Shown in pieces: positions 24,429-39,243 of a DNA stretch of 64,000 nucleotides (positions are counted from its first letter, which is position 1; every line of letters begins with the position of its first letter). The notes under the pieces were generated by a model. The model was given only the letters and a program-made list of their open reading frames with translations, was not told the origin of the DNA and made no database searches. The position numbers and the translations under genes are program-made. Source of the DNA: Adenophora triphylla var. japonica (Eukaryota > Streptophyta > Magnoliopsida > Asterales > Campanulaceae); contig JAFEMH010001234.1 in the NCBI GenBank assembly GCA_022495995.1, positions 186,001-250,000 of the forward strand, in the 5' to 3' direction.

Positions 24429-24984
24429 ATCCCCCACATGAAGGAAATAATGAGGAAATGGTGATAAAGTCCGACAGTTGACACCTGCATAGGATAGGTA
24501 GGGGTTTGCCCTTTGAACCTTCCCTTGTAAAATATATTTACTCTACTCGCTAATCAGTAGACACGATGTCCTTGAACTGTTCAGCTTATTGTGTAGCCGA
24601 TCATATACTTTACACAGGTATCTCCCTAACACACTTCAATTCTCATGACTATGTTCATTCACGGCCCTGAACATAATGCCTGGTTCTGTGAGAGGGTCTA
24701 AGAATTGAGCCTCACGCAATTCTCCTCGAAGCGGCCACACTTCTCTCTCACATAGGTGATTCTTATAATTAACCCGTATTATTTCGCTTGACTTTTCGAA
24801 GCGTAAGAATCATTAAAAGCTAGAAGCTTAACCTTTTCCTTTCGAGATGTCACTTAAGGAATGGGTTTGGGGATGATTCCCCCACAGTGACACTACAAGT
24901 CTTTTAACAGTTAGGTTGTCCCTTTGAAAACCTAGATCTTGGGATCTCCAGTCAACTAGGTGGGGTTTTCCGCTGTGTTTAACT

Positions 24985-25200
24985 TCTAAAGAGGCTTTAG
25001 TCCCATTCCTAATGTCAAACGTTCAACTACCTCTTTTGTTAACCCTTTCGTTAACGGATCCGCTAAATTATCCTTTGACTTCACATAGTCAATAGATATG
25101 GTGCCAGTTGAGAGTAGTTGTCTTATGGTATTATGTCTACGACGTATATGTTTAGACTACCATTACACACATTGCTATATGTCTTTTCAATCATAAATTG
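24985..25200 (-). pseudogene. Copia-B RNase H C-terminus
   Basis: The minus strand translates to LLSTGTISIDYVKSKDNLAD then PLTKGLTKEVV. This is the conserved end of copia RNase H, where the ADPLTK motif closes the domain. It lies about 0.5 kb before the PPT, as expected. Everything between integrase and this point (most of RT and RNase H) is missing, so the element has a large internal deletion. Confidence 0.8.
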
Positions 25201-26170
25201 ACTTTAGCAATATACCATCTTGCTAACAAGATTTTATCCATTTGATAATTGTTAACTCAGATTCAGCTAATGACTTGTTTAACCACGAGTCCATTAGTTT
25301 TCCTTGAATTTGAATCAACGAATCAAATTGACTAAAATTTTCCTTAGTTAACATATCGTTTTTGGATTTAATAAACAAAGTGACGTAGCCACTCTTGTTT
25401 AAATCCACACAATCAAACCTTTGATGTCCTCTTTGTACTTGTCTCAAGTCATACAATGACTTTACAAACTAGCACATTTTCTTCTAAGGTTCCATTTCTT
25501 GAATCATTTCAATACTTTGATCTATTTCATTCAAAGTATCATTTATCCACTTTCATGAATTTGACATCAATACTTGATTTTCATTGATTTTATTTTCTTT
25601 TGATATTTATATATATTCAAACTTATTGAATCATATATAACAAACCAATATGCACAATTTGAAACACAATCCACCATTTTGTAATCAAATTCAATTTCTT
25701 TGGTAATTGAACTTGCTACTTTGCGAAACACCCCACATTCACAAGTGTACGTAGGCCTACGTTTCCATACTTCATATGGACATCTTATTATTTTCTTGGG
25801 GAAACATTTCCAATAGGTAATTATTTTACAAAGTATACTCACCCCCACATTTTCGGAGTAGTCCCAAAATTAGCAATAATGCCAATATTCATTATTAACA
25901 CCATTTGATCATGGTTTACATTGTGGACACTTTGTTTCATTGCTCATGTACAACACATGTAAATTTTCTCTTCTAAATCGACATTTAGAAAGGTTATTTA
26001 CATCTATTTGATGTATTTCAAATTCTGCTATGCATCAATTGCGAATACAATCTTTATTCTCGTGACGAGAGAATAAGTATGAACAATCAAGGTCTTCATT
26101 TCCTTGTAATCCTCAATTACAAATCTAGCCTTGTATTCATTGATTGTTCCATCGGTCTTCATTTCCTTTA
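25200..26170 (-). pseudogene. Copia-B integrase fragment
   Basis: Between 25848 and 25567 the minus strand reads CPYEVWKRRPTYTCECGVFR and YKMVDCVSNCAYWFVIYDSI. This corresponds to the end of the copia integrase core and the following C-terminal region (TPYELW...LKVWGC and DCVFIGYA). The flanks on both sides are too eroded to read. The 5' LTR, gag and protease are absent, and sequence returns to macro-repeat at about 26171. Confidence 0.65.
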
Positions 26171-27055
26171 TGAAAATTCACTTATATGCTAGTGATTTAC
26201 TTCTTTGGAAAATCTACCTCCTAATGCCTCTCAGCTTATCTCCTCTAATTTTCACCTCCCTCCTCTTCGATGTTATAAATTTTTGCATTTTCACAATATT
26301 TTTTATTATCCTTTCTGCCTATTTCTCAATTTATTGCTCCTTCTTCTCCTCCTCCTTCAAATGTTTTTGACTCCTTGTCACTCTCAACCCTTTCTTGTGT
26401 TTCTTTCTCTCTTGCCTTCAACTGATTGATTTTTTCTTTTTTGTTCTTTCTATGTGTATTCTCTTTCTTCCCACTACTTTATTCTCCCTCCTTTATATGC
26501 ATTATATATTTCACATTTTAAAACCAAAGTCTATTGGATTATTCTTGTTCTCCAATCATCTCTTTATGTTCTTCCTTAGCACATCTTCTACCGAACCTTA
26601 TTGTTTCGTTACTCGGATTGTTCATTTTATTTCCCTAATTTGTATCAATTATTTCTTTCTTCATATGATCTCACTTTTTAGGTGTTATGCTTGTTTATTA
26701 TTTTTTTGTCATTGGAAATATTAACTCATTGACTTCCCTTGTAGTTTTTTTTTTTTTTTGGAACATTTTGTTCAAAAGTATAGCTTCACAACAGCCTTTC
26801 ACAATTATCATTCAACCATCAAATCTTCTTTTCTAATTTCTGTTGATTTTGTCCTTTCCTTACTATAATCTTATTAATAACATGCTTCTCTTGTTCTATG
26901 CCCTTTATGGCATTGTTTCCTCGCTCCCCTCTAGTTGTTTTCTAACTTTACGTAAACTATGTTTACATTTATTTTTCTTCTCCTCATCATCCTTTCCGTC
27001 TTCTTGTTATTGTGTTTCTCCTTGGTTCTTTTTCTAATTTTGAGCAGGGAAACAC
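26171..27055. repeat. Pyrimidine-rich macro-repeat copy
   Basis: Carries the anchor cctaatgcctctcagcttat (26221) shared with other copies, then CT-rich sequence. No genes. Confidence 0.65.
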
Positions 27056-27360
27056 AGTCAAAATTAACCCATTGTACTTTAATTGTTGATTCCAATTCTA
27101 TACAAGTGGTGCTTCATCCCCAGTAGTAGTGTGAATCATTGTCGTTCGTAAGCTCGTAACCTCTTTCAAACCCTTGGTATTTGTAAACCCAAGGTGCTTT
27201 ATCCCCATTAGAGTTGTTCGCACCAATCTTTTTTTCAATCCCTTGGTATTCCATAAACGTGTGCATACTTTCCCCAACCAACTCTCTTGAATTTTTTTTC
27301 TGTTCTTTGCATTTACACCCATCCCGAGTAGAGATTCTCACAGATCGTCCCAACATCAAT
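27056..27360. other. Unclassified insertion in macro-repeat
   Basis: Balanced base composition unlike its surroundings, with cccttggtatt repeated at about 27170 and 27240 and aaggtgctttatcccc. It has no coding features or clear termini. Confidence 0.35.
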
Positions 27361-28126
27361 ATTCAGGCTATTCATGTCTTCTCCTCACTTTGGATATAAT
27401 ATCCTCCAATACCTCTGACCCTATCGTCCCTAATTTTTCACTTCCCTCTGCTTATATGTTTTATATTTTTTTGTAAATTCCTTGATCATCTTTCCGCCAA
27501 TTTCTCAAATTTTTATTGATCTTAAACTCTTGCTACTAACATGACTCGTTTCTTATTTCCAAGTCATTCTCAAAATCTCATTTTTCTTTACCGATTTCAA
27601 GTTTACCCTTGATTATTGGATGTTGTTTCTTTAACTGTTTTTTCTTTACCTACAAGTTTTTTTCCTATGTACTTTTTCTTACTCCTTTACATTCTTGTTG
27701 TTCTTATTCTCTTATCCTCCCCTCCACCTCTTAGTACTGTTTGTTATTCTTCTTCTCCTTCTCCTCCACTTTATCCTCTTTTCTCCCTTCCTTCTACTTC
27801 TCCTCGTGAGCCCCCTTCTTCTGATCATTTTCCCCTTCCTCCCTTCTTTTTCTCCTCTCCTCCTCGTAATCATCCTTCGCTTTCGCTTTCGTCGTCTTCT
27901 CATTCTTGTTCTATATCGTTTTCTCCTCCTCCTCCATCCTTTCTCATTGGTCGATACACCGTAACTTTAGTTCCTCTCGTCACTGTTGATGCTATCCATG
28001 TCTTCATCCTCACTTTGGATCGAAAATCTTCTCTCTTAATGCCTCTCAACCTCTCCCCTAATCTGTGACCTCCCTCTTCTTTTATGTTATATATTTATTT
28101 CATTTTCAATAATGTAGGATTGATTT

Positions 28127-28438
28127 GGGATAATCTTGGATTCAATTTTAAGTATCTTAATTTTAATTGTAAATTTTGAATTTTACTAGGTAGGCAATAT
28201 TTTGAAGTTTTAGAATTGAGTTAGGATATCTTTTAAGGTTTAGAGTTCCAATAGGTTAGTACGTAGGTTAGGCTTATATTTAGGAGGATATATTTTGATG
28301 TTTTGGAGTTTCAATAGGTTTGTAAGTAGGATTCTACTTGTTTTTCATGTTTTAGAATCCCGATAAAATAGAGTCGAAGGTTAATTTTGAAAATTACAAT
28401 TAAATAAAGATAATTAAAATTGAATCCAAGATTATCCC
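28127..28438. mobile_element. 312-bp MITE, copy 1
   Basis: Terminal inverted repeats start GGGATAATCTTGGATTCAAT and extend about 55-60 bp on each side. Macro-repeat copies without it (for example near 30080) read straight through the right junction. No TSD was assigned. Confidence 0.7.
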
Positions 28439-31400
28439 AAATATGTCCTACATCATTCAAAACTTGGAATCATCCTTTAAACCAATTTCTCTCTATCCTT
28501 TCCGTTCTTTTTTGTCCTCTACCTTTTTCTTCTCCATGATCTTTTTTTTCCTCACCTCACCACTTCTTCTTCATCATTTTTGACCCAACACACTTTTATA
28601 CTACAAAGACTCTTTGCTTTTTTTGGGCTCATTATTTTTATCTTTTTCTAGCGTCTCTATTTATCTATGCCTCATTTGGACTCTGTTTTAGGCGTTGTCT
28701 CCATTATTATCTCTTTTTTTTGTCGTTGTAGTTGTTAGGCTCTGTAACTTTCCTGTAGCTATTTCTTAAGGAAGAGTTGTTCAATTATTTTTGGTTATGT
28801 TGTTCAAAATCTTCTCCCATTTGATGTTTGATTTTGGTTATGTTGTTTCATTATTGTTTAATTTGTTTTATCTCAAAGCCTTTTTCTTGTGTAATTTTCG
28901 CACTTACGCGTTCCTTCACTTCTCATTTCTTGTTATTCTTATTCTTCTACCTTCCTCTTCCTCTTACCTTTCTTATTCTCCTTCCCTTCCCTTCCTTTCC
29001 TTTACTTTCTCTTTCTCATTCTCCATCTACTTTCCCTCCTCCTTCTTCCCTTTCTTCTTCTCCTTCTCCTCCTTCCCTTTCCCTTTCTCATTTTCCTTAT
29101 TTTTCTTCCATTCCTCCTCTACTCCTCCCATTTTTTCTTCTAGCTCCTCCACCCTCCTTCTCTTCTTCCTCCTTCCTTTTGTTTCATTCTTCCTTTTAAT
29201 CTACTTCGCCTCCTCCTCCTTCATTATTGCCTTCTTCTCATTCTTTTTTTCCTGCTTCCCTTTCCTTTGTTTTTCTTTCTCGCTTGTGATTAGCATCTCT
29301 TGTTCTTGTTTAGCATCTTCTCCCATCCTTTCTTTTTAGTCCTATATCTTCTTCTTCTTGTTATTCGTCTTCTCCTTGTTCTTATTCATCTCTCCTCCTC
29401 CTTCGTCTTCTTTTCACCTTCGTCTCTTCTTATTCATTTTTGACCCAACAAACCTTTATACTACACAGTCCTGTTGCTGTCTTTAGTTCATTCTTTTTAT
29501 CCTTTTCTCTTTTATCAATAATACAACTTTAGCTTCTCTCATCACTGTTGATGCCTTTTCTTTATTCTTCCTCACTTTTGCTGGAAAATTCTCCCTCCTA
29601 ATGCCTCTCACCATATCTCCTCTAATTTCTCACTTCCCTCCGCTTTTATGTTATATATTTTTTCGTTTCTATAACTTCCTTGATCATCCTTTCCGCTTGT
29701 TCTTAATTTTTCTAGAATTGTAAAATCTCATTAGTAAGTTGCTTCTTGCTTTTGTTTTTTTCGAGTCATTCTCAAAATTTCATATTTTTTCATCACTTTT
29801 TGGATAGCTATTTCTTTAAGCTTCCCCCTTTTGATTTGAGTGATTTTGTTTCTTTAATTGTTCTTATTTTTTACATCTAATCTTTCGCCTTCTTCTAATC
29901 CATTTTCTTTTTTTTTTCTCCTTCTGATTCTTCTCCTCCTCCTTTTCCTCCTCCTTCAAATGTATTTGACTTTTGATCTTTTTCTTGTGTTTCGTTGTCA
30001 CATGTCGCGAGCTTCTTTTATTTTTCTTCTTCTTTATACTCTTTATGCATATTCTCTCTACCTCCTACTTTATTCGCCAAATATGTCCTACATCATTCAA
30101 AACTTGGAATCATCCTTTCGCCAATTTCTCTCGCCCTTTGCTTTTTTGGGCTCATTCTTTTTATCTCTTAGCGTGTCTCAGTTTATCTATGCGTTATTTA
30201 GGCTCTGTTTTATAAAATCCCAAATTCTCATTAGGAACTTGTCTCGTTGCTTCTTAGTAATATAAAATCTCATTAGCAATTTGTCTCGTTGCTTCTTTCT
30301 ATTTTCCAAGTCATTCTCAAAATCTCATATTTCATTTCCTCACTTTTTCGAGAAATAAGCTTCTAACTTTGATTTTGATTTTGGTTATGTTGCTTCTTTA
30401 ATTGTTTAAATCATTTTTATCTCTAAGCCTTTTTTCTTGTGTCATTTTTGCACTTACGCGTTCCTTCTCTTCTCAAAATCTCATATTTCATTTCCTCACT
30501 TTTTTGAGAAATAAGCTTCTCCCTTTTGATTTTGATTTTGGTTATGTTGTTTTTTTAATTGTTTAAATCATTTTATCTCTAAGCCTTTTTTCTTGTGTCA
30601 TTTTTGCACTTACGCGTTCCTTCTCTTCTCATTTCTCGTTATTCTTATTCTTCTACCCTCCTCTTCCTCTTCCCTTTCTTATATTCCTTCCTTTCTCTTT
30701 CTCATTGTACTTCTACTTCCCCTCCTCCTACTCCTCCTCCTTCCCTTTCTTCTTTTTCTTCTCTTTCTCCTCCTTCCCTTTCCCTTTCTCATTTTCCTTA
30801 TTTTTTCTCTCCCATTCCTCCTCTACTCCTCCCATTTTTCTTCTAGCTCCTCCCCCCACCCTCCACCCTCCTTCTCTTCTTCTTCCTCCTTTCTTTTGTT
30901 TCATTCTTCCTTTTTCTTCCTTCTTCCGCTTCGCCTCTCCTACTCCTCATTCATTTTTTGCCTTTTTCTCATTCTTTTTTCTCACCTCGTCATGCTTCTG
31001 CACCTCATCTTTCGCCTTCTTCTCATCCTTTTTCTTGTTTTTCTTCTCCTCCTTTTTCCTCCTTCAAATGTTTTTTACTCCTAACTTCTGTACCCTTTCT
31101 TTTGTTTCTTTCTCGCTTGTGTTTAGCTTCTTTAATTTTTCTTCTTCGTTATATTTTACTCTCCTTCCTTTCTATGTGTTATATATTTTAACATATTCCA
31201 ATCAAAGTCTATTTTCATTCTCCTTGTTTCTAGTTCCACTAGCATCTCTGGTTCCTGTTTATCATCTTATCCCATCCTTTCTTTCTATTCCTATATGTCC
31301 TACATTATTCAAAAACTTGGATCATCATTTCGCCAATTTCTCTTTATCCTTTCTTTATTGTCATCTACCTTTTTCTTCTCCATGTTCTTTTTTTCTCCTC

Positions 31401-31776
31401 CCCCCCTTTCTTATTCTTCATTTTTGACCCAACACACTTTTATACTACAAAGACCCTGCTTTTTTTGGCTCATTCTTTTTATCTCTTTCTAGCGTGTCTC
31501 AATTTATATATGCGTCATTTGGGCTCTGTACTAGGCGTTGTCACCATTATTATCATTTTTTTTGTTGTGGTGGTTGTTAGACTCCTTAACTTTCTCGTAT
31601 CTATTTCTTTTACCAACCCTTCTCATTTATCACTATTGCAACTTTAACTTCTCATGTCTCTGTTAATGCTATTCATTTATCCATCCTAAATTTTCCTGGA
31701 AAATTCTCCCTCCTAATGCCTCTCACCATATCTCCTCTGATTTGTCACTTCCCTCCTTTTCTATGTTATATATATA

Positions 31777-32103
31777 CTCCCTCCGTCCCACCGATCTTAG
31801 AAAAGTTTCAAATGGCACGGGGATTAAGGAAATAGTAAATGTTGTGAGTGTAATAGTAAAATAGGAGAGAGAATGAGTGGAGGGAATAGTAAATTATAAT
31901 GGTGTTGTGAGTATTAAAATAATGTAGGAGAGAGAATGAGTGGAGGGAATAGTAAATTATAATGGTGTTGTGAGTATTAAAATAATGTAGGAGAGAGAAT
32001 GAGTGGAGGGAATAGTGATAAAAACTTTCCATTTTGGGAATTCTTAAGATTGGTGGGACGCCCAAAATAGAAAGCTTTCTTAAGATCGGCGGGACGGAGG
32101 GAG
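31777..32103. mobile_element. Stowaway MITE, 327 bp
   Basis: CTCCCTCCGTCCCACCGATC at the left and its inverse ending ggcgggacggagggag at the right, flanked by TA on both sides (31775-31776, 32104-32105). These are the hallmarks of Tc1/mariner Stowaway elements. It contains two full 63-bp internal units plus part of another (tgagtggagggaatagtaaa...). Confidence 0.95.
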
Positions 32104-32847
32104 TATTCTCATGCTACAACTTTCTTGATCATCCATTCCGCCCATTCTCAATTCTTTCTAGTGTTATAAAATCTCGTTAGTAACTTGTCTCGTTGCTTTC
32201 TTTTTTCCAAGTCATTTTCAAAATCTTATATTCATTTCCTCACCTTTTTTCAAGATCTATTTCTTTAAGCTTTAAGATTCTCCCTTTTGATTTTTATTTT
32301 GGTTATGTTGTTTCTTTAATTGTTTAATTTGTTTTATCTCTAAGACTTTTTCTTGTGGCATTTTTCGCACTTACGCGTTACTTCTCCTCTTCTCATTTCT
32401 TGTTTTTCTTATTCTTCTACCCTCCTCTACCTCACCCTTTCTTATTCTCCTTCCCTTCCTTTACTTTCTCTTTCTAATTCTCCTTCTACTTCCCCTCCTC
32501 CTCCTTCCCTTTCTTCTTCTCCTTCTCCTCATGAGCCCCCTTCTTCTGATCATTTTCCCCTTCCTCCCTTCTTTTTCTCCTCTCCTCCTCATAATCATCC
32601 TTCGCTTTCGCTTCCGTCTTCTTCTCATTCTTGTTCTATATCGTCTTCTCCTCCTCCTCCTCCATCCTTTCTCATTGGTCGATACACCGCAACTTTAGTT
32701 CCTCTCGTCACTGTTGATGCTATCCATGTCTTCATCCTCACTTTGGATCGAAAATCTTCTCTCTTAATCCTATCTCCTCTAATCTGTGACCTCCCTCTTC
32801 TTTTATGTTATATATTTATTTCATTTTCAATAATGTAGGATTGATTT

Positions 32848-33159
32848 GGGATAATCTTGGATTCAATTTTAAGTATCTTAATTTTAATTGTAATTTTTGA
32901 ATTTTACTAGGTAGGCAATATTTTGAAGTTTTGGAATTGAGTTAGGATATCTTTTAAGGTTTAGAGTTCCAATAGGTTAGTATGTAGGTTAGGCTTATAT
33001 TTAGGAGGATATATTTTGATGTTTTGGAGTTTCAATAGGTTTGTATGTAGGATTCTAGTTGTTTTTCATGTTTTAGCATCCCGATAAAATAGAGTCGAAG
33101 GTTAATTTTGAAAATTACAATTAAATAAAGATAATTAAAATTGAATCCAAGATTATCCC
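32848..33159. mobile_element. 312-bp MITE, copy 2
   Basis: Same ends and same length as copy 1, at the corresponding place in the duplicated macro-repeat block. It was therefore copied by the duplication and not inserted separately. Confidence 0.75.
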
Positions 33160-34574
33160 AAATATGTCCTACATCATTCAAAACATGGAATCATCCTTTC
33201 CGCCATTTTCTCTCTATCCTTTCCTTTCTTTTTTGTCCTCTACCTTTTTCTTCTCCATGATCTTTTTTTTCCTCACCTCACCACTTCTTCTTCATCATTT
33301 TTGACCCAACTCACTTTTATACTACAAAGACTCTTTGCTTTTTTTGGGCTCATTATTTTTATCTTTTTCTAGCGTCCCTATTTATCTATGTCTCATTTGG
33401 ACTCTGTTTTAGGCATTGTCTCCATTATTATCTCATTTTTTGTCGTTGTAGTTGTTAGGCTCCGTAACTTTCCTGTAGCTATTTCTTAAGGAAGAGTTGT
33501 TCAATTATTTTTGGTTATGTTGTTCAAAATCTTCTCCCATTTGATGTTTGATTTTGGTTATGTTGTTTCATTATTGTTTAATTTGTTTTATCTCAAAGCC
33601 TTTTTCTTGTGTAATTTTCGCACTTACGCGTTCCTTCTCGTCTCATTTCTTGTTATTCTTATTCTTCTACCTTCCTCTTCCTCTTACCTTTCTTATTCTC
33701 ATTCTCCCTCCTCCTTCTTCCCTTTCTTCTTCTCCTTCTCCTCCTTCCCTTTCCCTTTCCCTTTCTCATTTTCCTTATTTTCCTCCTCCATTCCTCCTCT
33801 ACTCCTCCCATTTTTTCTTCTAGCTCCTCCACCCTCCTTCTCTTCTTCCTCCTTCCTTTTGTTTCATTCTTCCTTTTTATTCTGCTTCGCCTCCTCCTCC
33901 TTCATTATTGCCTTCTTCTCATTCTTTTTTTTCCTGCTTCTTCTTTCTCACCTCAACATGCTTCTGCACCTCATCTTTCGCCTTCTTCTCATTCTTTTTC
34001 TTGTTTTTCTTCTCCTTTTGCTTCTTTTCCTCCTCCTTCAAATGTTTTTTACTCCTAACTTCTGTACCCTTTCCTTTGTTTTTCTTTCTCGCTTGTGATT
34101 AGCTTATTTGATTTTTCTTCTTCGTTGTACTTTATTCTCTTTTCTTTCTATGTATTATATATTTTCACATTTTCAAATCAAAGTCTATTTTCATTCTCCT
34201 TGTTTCTAGCTCCAAAAGCATCTCTCGTTCTTGTTTAGCATCTTCTCCCATCCTTTCTTTTTAGTCCTATATCTTCTTCTTCTTGTTATTCGTCTTCTCC
34301 TTGTTCTTATTCATCTCTCCTCCTCCTTCGTCTTCTTTTCACCTTCGTCTCTTCTTATTCATTTTTGACCCAACAAACCTTTATACTACACAGTCCTGTT
34401 GCTGTCTTTAGTTCATTCTTTTTATCTTTTTCTCTTTTATCAATAATACAACTTTAGCTTCTCTCGTCACTGTTGATGCCTTTTCTTTATTCTTCCTCAC
34501 TTTCGCTGGAAAATTCTCCCTCCTAATGCCTCTCACCATATCTCCTCTAATTTCTCACTTCCCTCCATTTCTTT

Positions 34575-36371
<1,797 letters not shown>

Positions 36372-36828
36372 TGTTAGAACATGGATTAAATAATATGTGT
36401 TATTGAATTTCATATGTTATAATCATTTAGTAATGTTAAAGTATAGACAAAATATGTAGAATTCCATTACGTGAAAGTACCATTAAATGATGGACATAAT
36501 GGTAACTTCTCACCACTTCTTTGTGAAAGGGTGTAGTCCCTAAATGAAGTGCCCCTTCTCTATCTATATAAAGGCTATCCATCAGCCATTCAGAGACACT
36601 TAACATTCATAAAATTCAGTCATAATCTTCTATTCATTTACTAAGAAGAAAAGTGTGGGCACTATCATTTAGAAGTACTATCTCCCTACTCTTCCCTTCA
36701 TTCAAGAACAAGATCAAGAACACAATCATGGATTCTTCAGGTACACGCTTCCGTCTTCATCTTCTTCTCTTACTTAAATCTAGATGTGAGTCGGCTTAGG
36801 GTTTAATGGATCGTTTAATGTTCCAACA
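36372..36828 (+). repeat. Copia-C 3' LTR (457 bp)
   Basis: Begins TGTTAGAACATGG right after the PPT and ends ATGTTCCAACA, with matching inverted termini. The TATA box TATATAAAG is near 36563. A 7-base-arm inverted repeat, ACCATTA/TAATGGT (about 36480-36505), lies upstream of it. Macro-repeat resumes directly at 36829. Confidence 0.85.
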
Positions 36829-37962
36829 TCATCCTTTCACCAATTTCTCTTTATCCTTCTTTTTTGCCCTCTTCTTCTTCTTCTCCATGTTCTTCTTCTT
36901 CTTCATTTTTGACCCAACACACTTTTATACTACAAAGACCCTTTGCTTTTTTGGGCTCATTCTTTTTATCTCTTTCTAGCGTGTCTCAATTTATCTATGC
37001 GTCACTTGGGCTCTGTTTTAAGCGTTGTCTCCATTATTATCTTTTTTTTTGTTGTAGTTGTTTGACTCCTTAACTTTCTCGTAGCTATTTCTTAAGGAAA
37101 AGTTGTTTTTTCCAAGTCATTATCAAAATCTCATATTTTTTCATCACTTTTTGGATAGCTATTTCTTTAAGCTTCCCCCTTTTGATTTGGGTGTTTCTTT
37201 AATTGTTCTTATTTTTTACATCTAAGCCTTTTTTTCTTCATGTGTTTTTTCCTTCTTGTTTTGGCATTTGCGCATTCGTTCTTCGTGTTCTTGTGCTTCT
37301 ACTCTCTTCCTTCCCTTTTCTTCCTCTCCTCTCCTCTCCTTCCCTTTCCCTTTCTCGCTCTCCTTCTATTTCCTCTAATTAAACTCTACTACTCTTCTAC
37401 TCCTTTCTTCTTCTTCCCCTTTCTTCTTCTTGCTCCTCCTCCTTACTTTTTCTTCGCTTTCTCCTTCAGCATATCCACCTCCTCTTTCTCTTTCTCTTTT
37501 TCCTCCTTTTTCTCATTCTGTTTTTCTTTTTCTGCTTTTTTTTCTCCCCGTCTTCCACCTCCTCATCTTTCGCCTTCTTCTCATCAATTTTCTTGTTTTT
37601 CTCTCCTTCTGATTCTTCTCCTCCTCACCAGCTTCTTTTATTTTTCTTCTTCTTTATACTCTTTATGTGTATTCTCTTTACCCGTACTTTATTCGCCAAA
37701 TATGTCCTACATCATTCAAAACTTGAAATCATCCTTTCACCAATTTCTCTTTATCCTTTCTTTTTTTCCTCTACCTTTTTCTTCTCCATGTTTTTTTCTC
37801 CTCCCCCCTCCTCCTTTGCCCCCTCCCCCTTCTTCTTCTTCTTCTTCTTCTTCATTTTTAACCCTACACACTTTTATACTACAAGGACCATTTGCATTTT
37901 TGGGCTCATTCTTTTTATCTCTTTCTAGTGTGTCTCAATTTATCTATTCGTCATTTAGGCTC
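36829..37962. repeat. Pyrimidine-rich macro-repeat copy, right edge
   Basis: Contains two anchor B copies (36910, 37859) and a C/T tract. It ends where the TGATAGGC LTR starts. Confidence 0.7.
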
Positions 37963-38325
37963 TGATAGGCTAAACTCGCACGCCTACAAGTTAACTAAAG
38001 ACTTGGCCACAATAATGTAGCTAGAGCAAGTCCAGGATCGAACACGAATAACGGTTATATGCTAACACAATTGTCACTTAGCAAGATTGGGGGTTTGAGT
38101 TTGTTTATGATTACTTTCTAAGACGGGAATAAAAACTAGGTTGTAAACAAGTAAAGTAAAGCACTTTGGATTAATTATCATCCCCGTCTATCATTCAAAT
38201 AACATTGATCAATTATTTTCAACTTTATCCTATTCACTCGATCACGAGATGTATTTCACTCTCTATCTCTTTCTTTAATGTTAGTTAATAGCAGTGACAT
38301 ACTCATTAATAACCCCTAATCAATA

Positions 38326-38589
38326 CTCCCTCCGTTCCGTCGATCTTAAGAAAGCTTTCCATTTTGGGCGTCCCACCAATCTTAAGAATTTCCAAAATGG
38401 AAAGTTTTTATCACTATTCCGTCCACTCATTCTCTCTCCTACATTATTTTAATACTCACAACACCATTACAATTTACTATTTCATCCACTCATTCTTTCT
38501 CCTATTTTACTATTACACTCACAACATTTACTATTTCCTTAATCCCCGTGCCATTTGAAACTTTCCTAAGATCGGCAGGACGGAGGGAG
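38326..38589. mobile_element. Stowaway MITE, 264 bp
   Basis: Same family as 31777-32103 in opposite orientation, with TA duplications at 38324-38325 and 38590-38591. It is 63 bp shorter because it has one internal unit fewer. Confidence 0.95.
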
Positions 38590-39243
38590 TATTCAAACCT
38601 AACTGACACAATCTAGATTCAAAATACTAATTGAATCATGATTTAAGAGATAAAGATCAAGAACACTTTCTATTGTTATTTCAAATAGATAATTGTTTAT
38701 TTTCTCCTAATTTACAATCCACTGTGATACATACATGGACTATAAAGATGCTACTTGTGAAACCCTAAATTGACACAATCTTAGGGGATTCTATCAATAA
38801 ATCAATAACAAGAATCAAGCAATCGTCCTACTTGCAAAACCCTATCAATCAATTTAATAATCAAGAACAATAGAGAATATAAATAGGTTTAAAGAGATGA
38901 AAATAAATTAACCTCAATTGAAATCAAGAACGGTTCAAACAATTAATTTCAAAGCAAGGATGATAAGTTCTCCATGAAAGTTATAATCTCCGAGAGTTTC
39001 TAGAGCCAATTCTAAAGAAAAACCTAAGATAAAAAAACTAAAAGTCTATTACAACTTCTTACTTATACTAGGAAATTAGTAATTTCTTTCCTAAAATTCC
39101 TCCGAAAAGCAGTCCAAAAATCATCCCCCAAAGTTGAATTTGGGATTCCTTATAGGTCCCTGAAGTTTTGAAAATTCCACTTTAAGTCCTCTAGATTCTA
39201 GAATTTCCAGAAAAGTCCCTGGTCTTCATATTTTCAGTTTGGT

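Larger units (their letters stand above)
27361..34574. repeat. Pyrimidine-rich macro-repeat array
   Basis: Reiterated blocks in a constant order. Anchor A (cacttacgcgttccttctc) occurs at about 28902, 30465, 30610, 32369 and 33620. Then a C/T-only tract of several hundred bp. Anchor B (gacccaacacacttttatac) occurs at about 28582, 29442, 31427, 33303 and 34366. Anchor C (taatgcctctcaccatatct) occurs at about 28037, 29599, 31714 and 34524. Spacing is roughly 1-3 kb because of internal deletions. Blocks 27695-29640 and 32395-34560 are near-identical. It encodes nothing credible. Confidence 0.75.

Noticed and set aside
27616..34102. Many plus-strand frames of 80-240 codons rich in Ser, Phe, Leu and Pro
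   Set aside because: C/T-only sequence lacks stop codons on that strand. The frames shift between duplicated blocks and have no domain structure.
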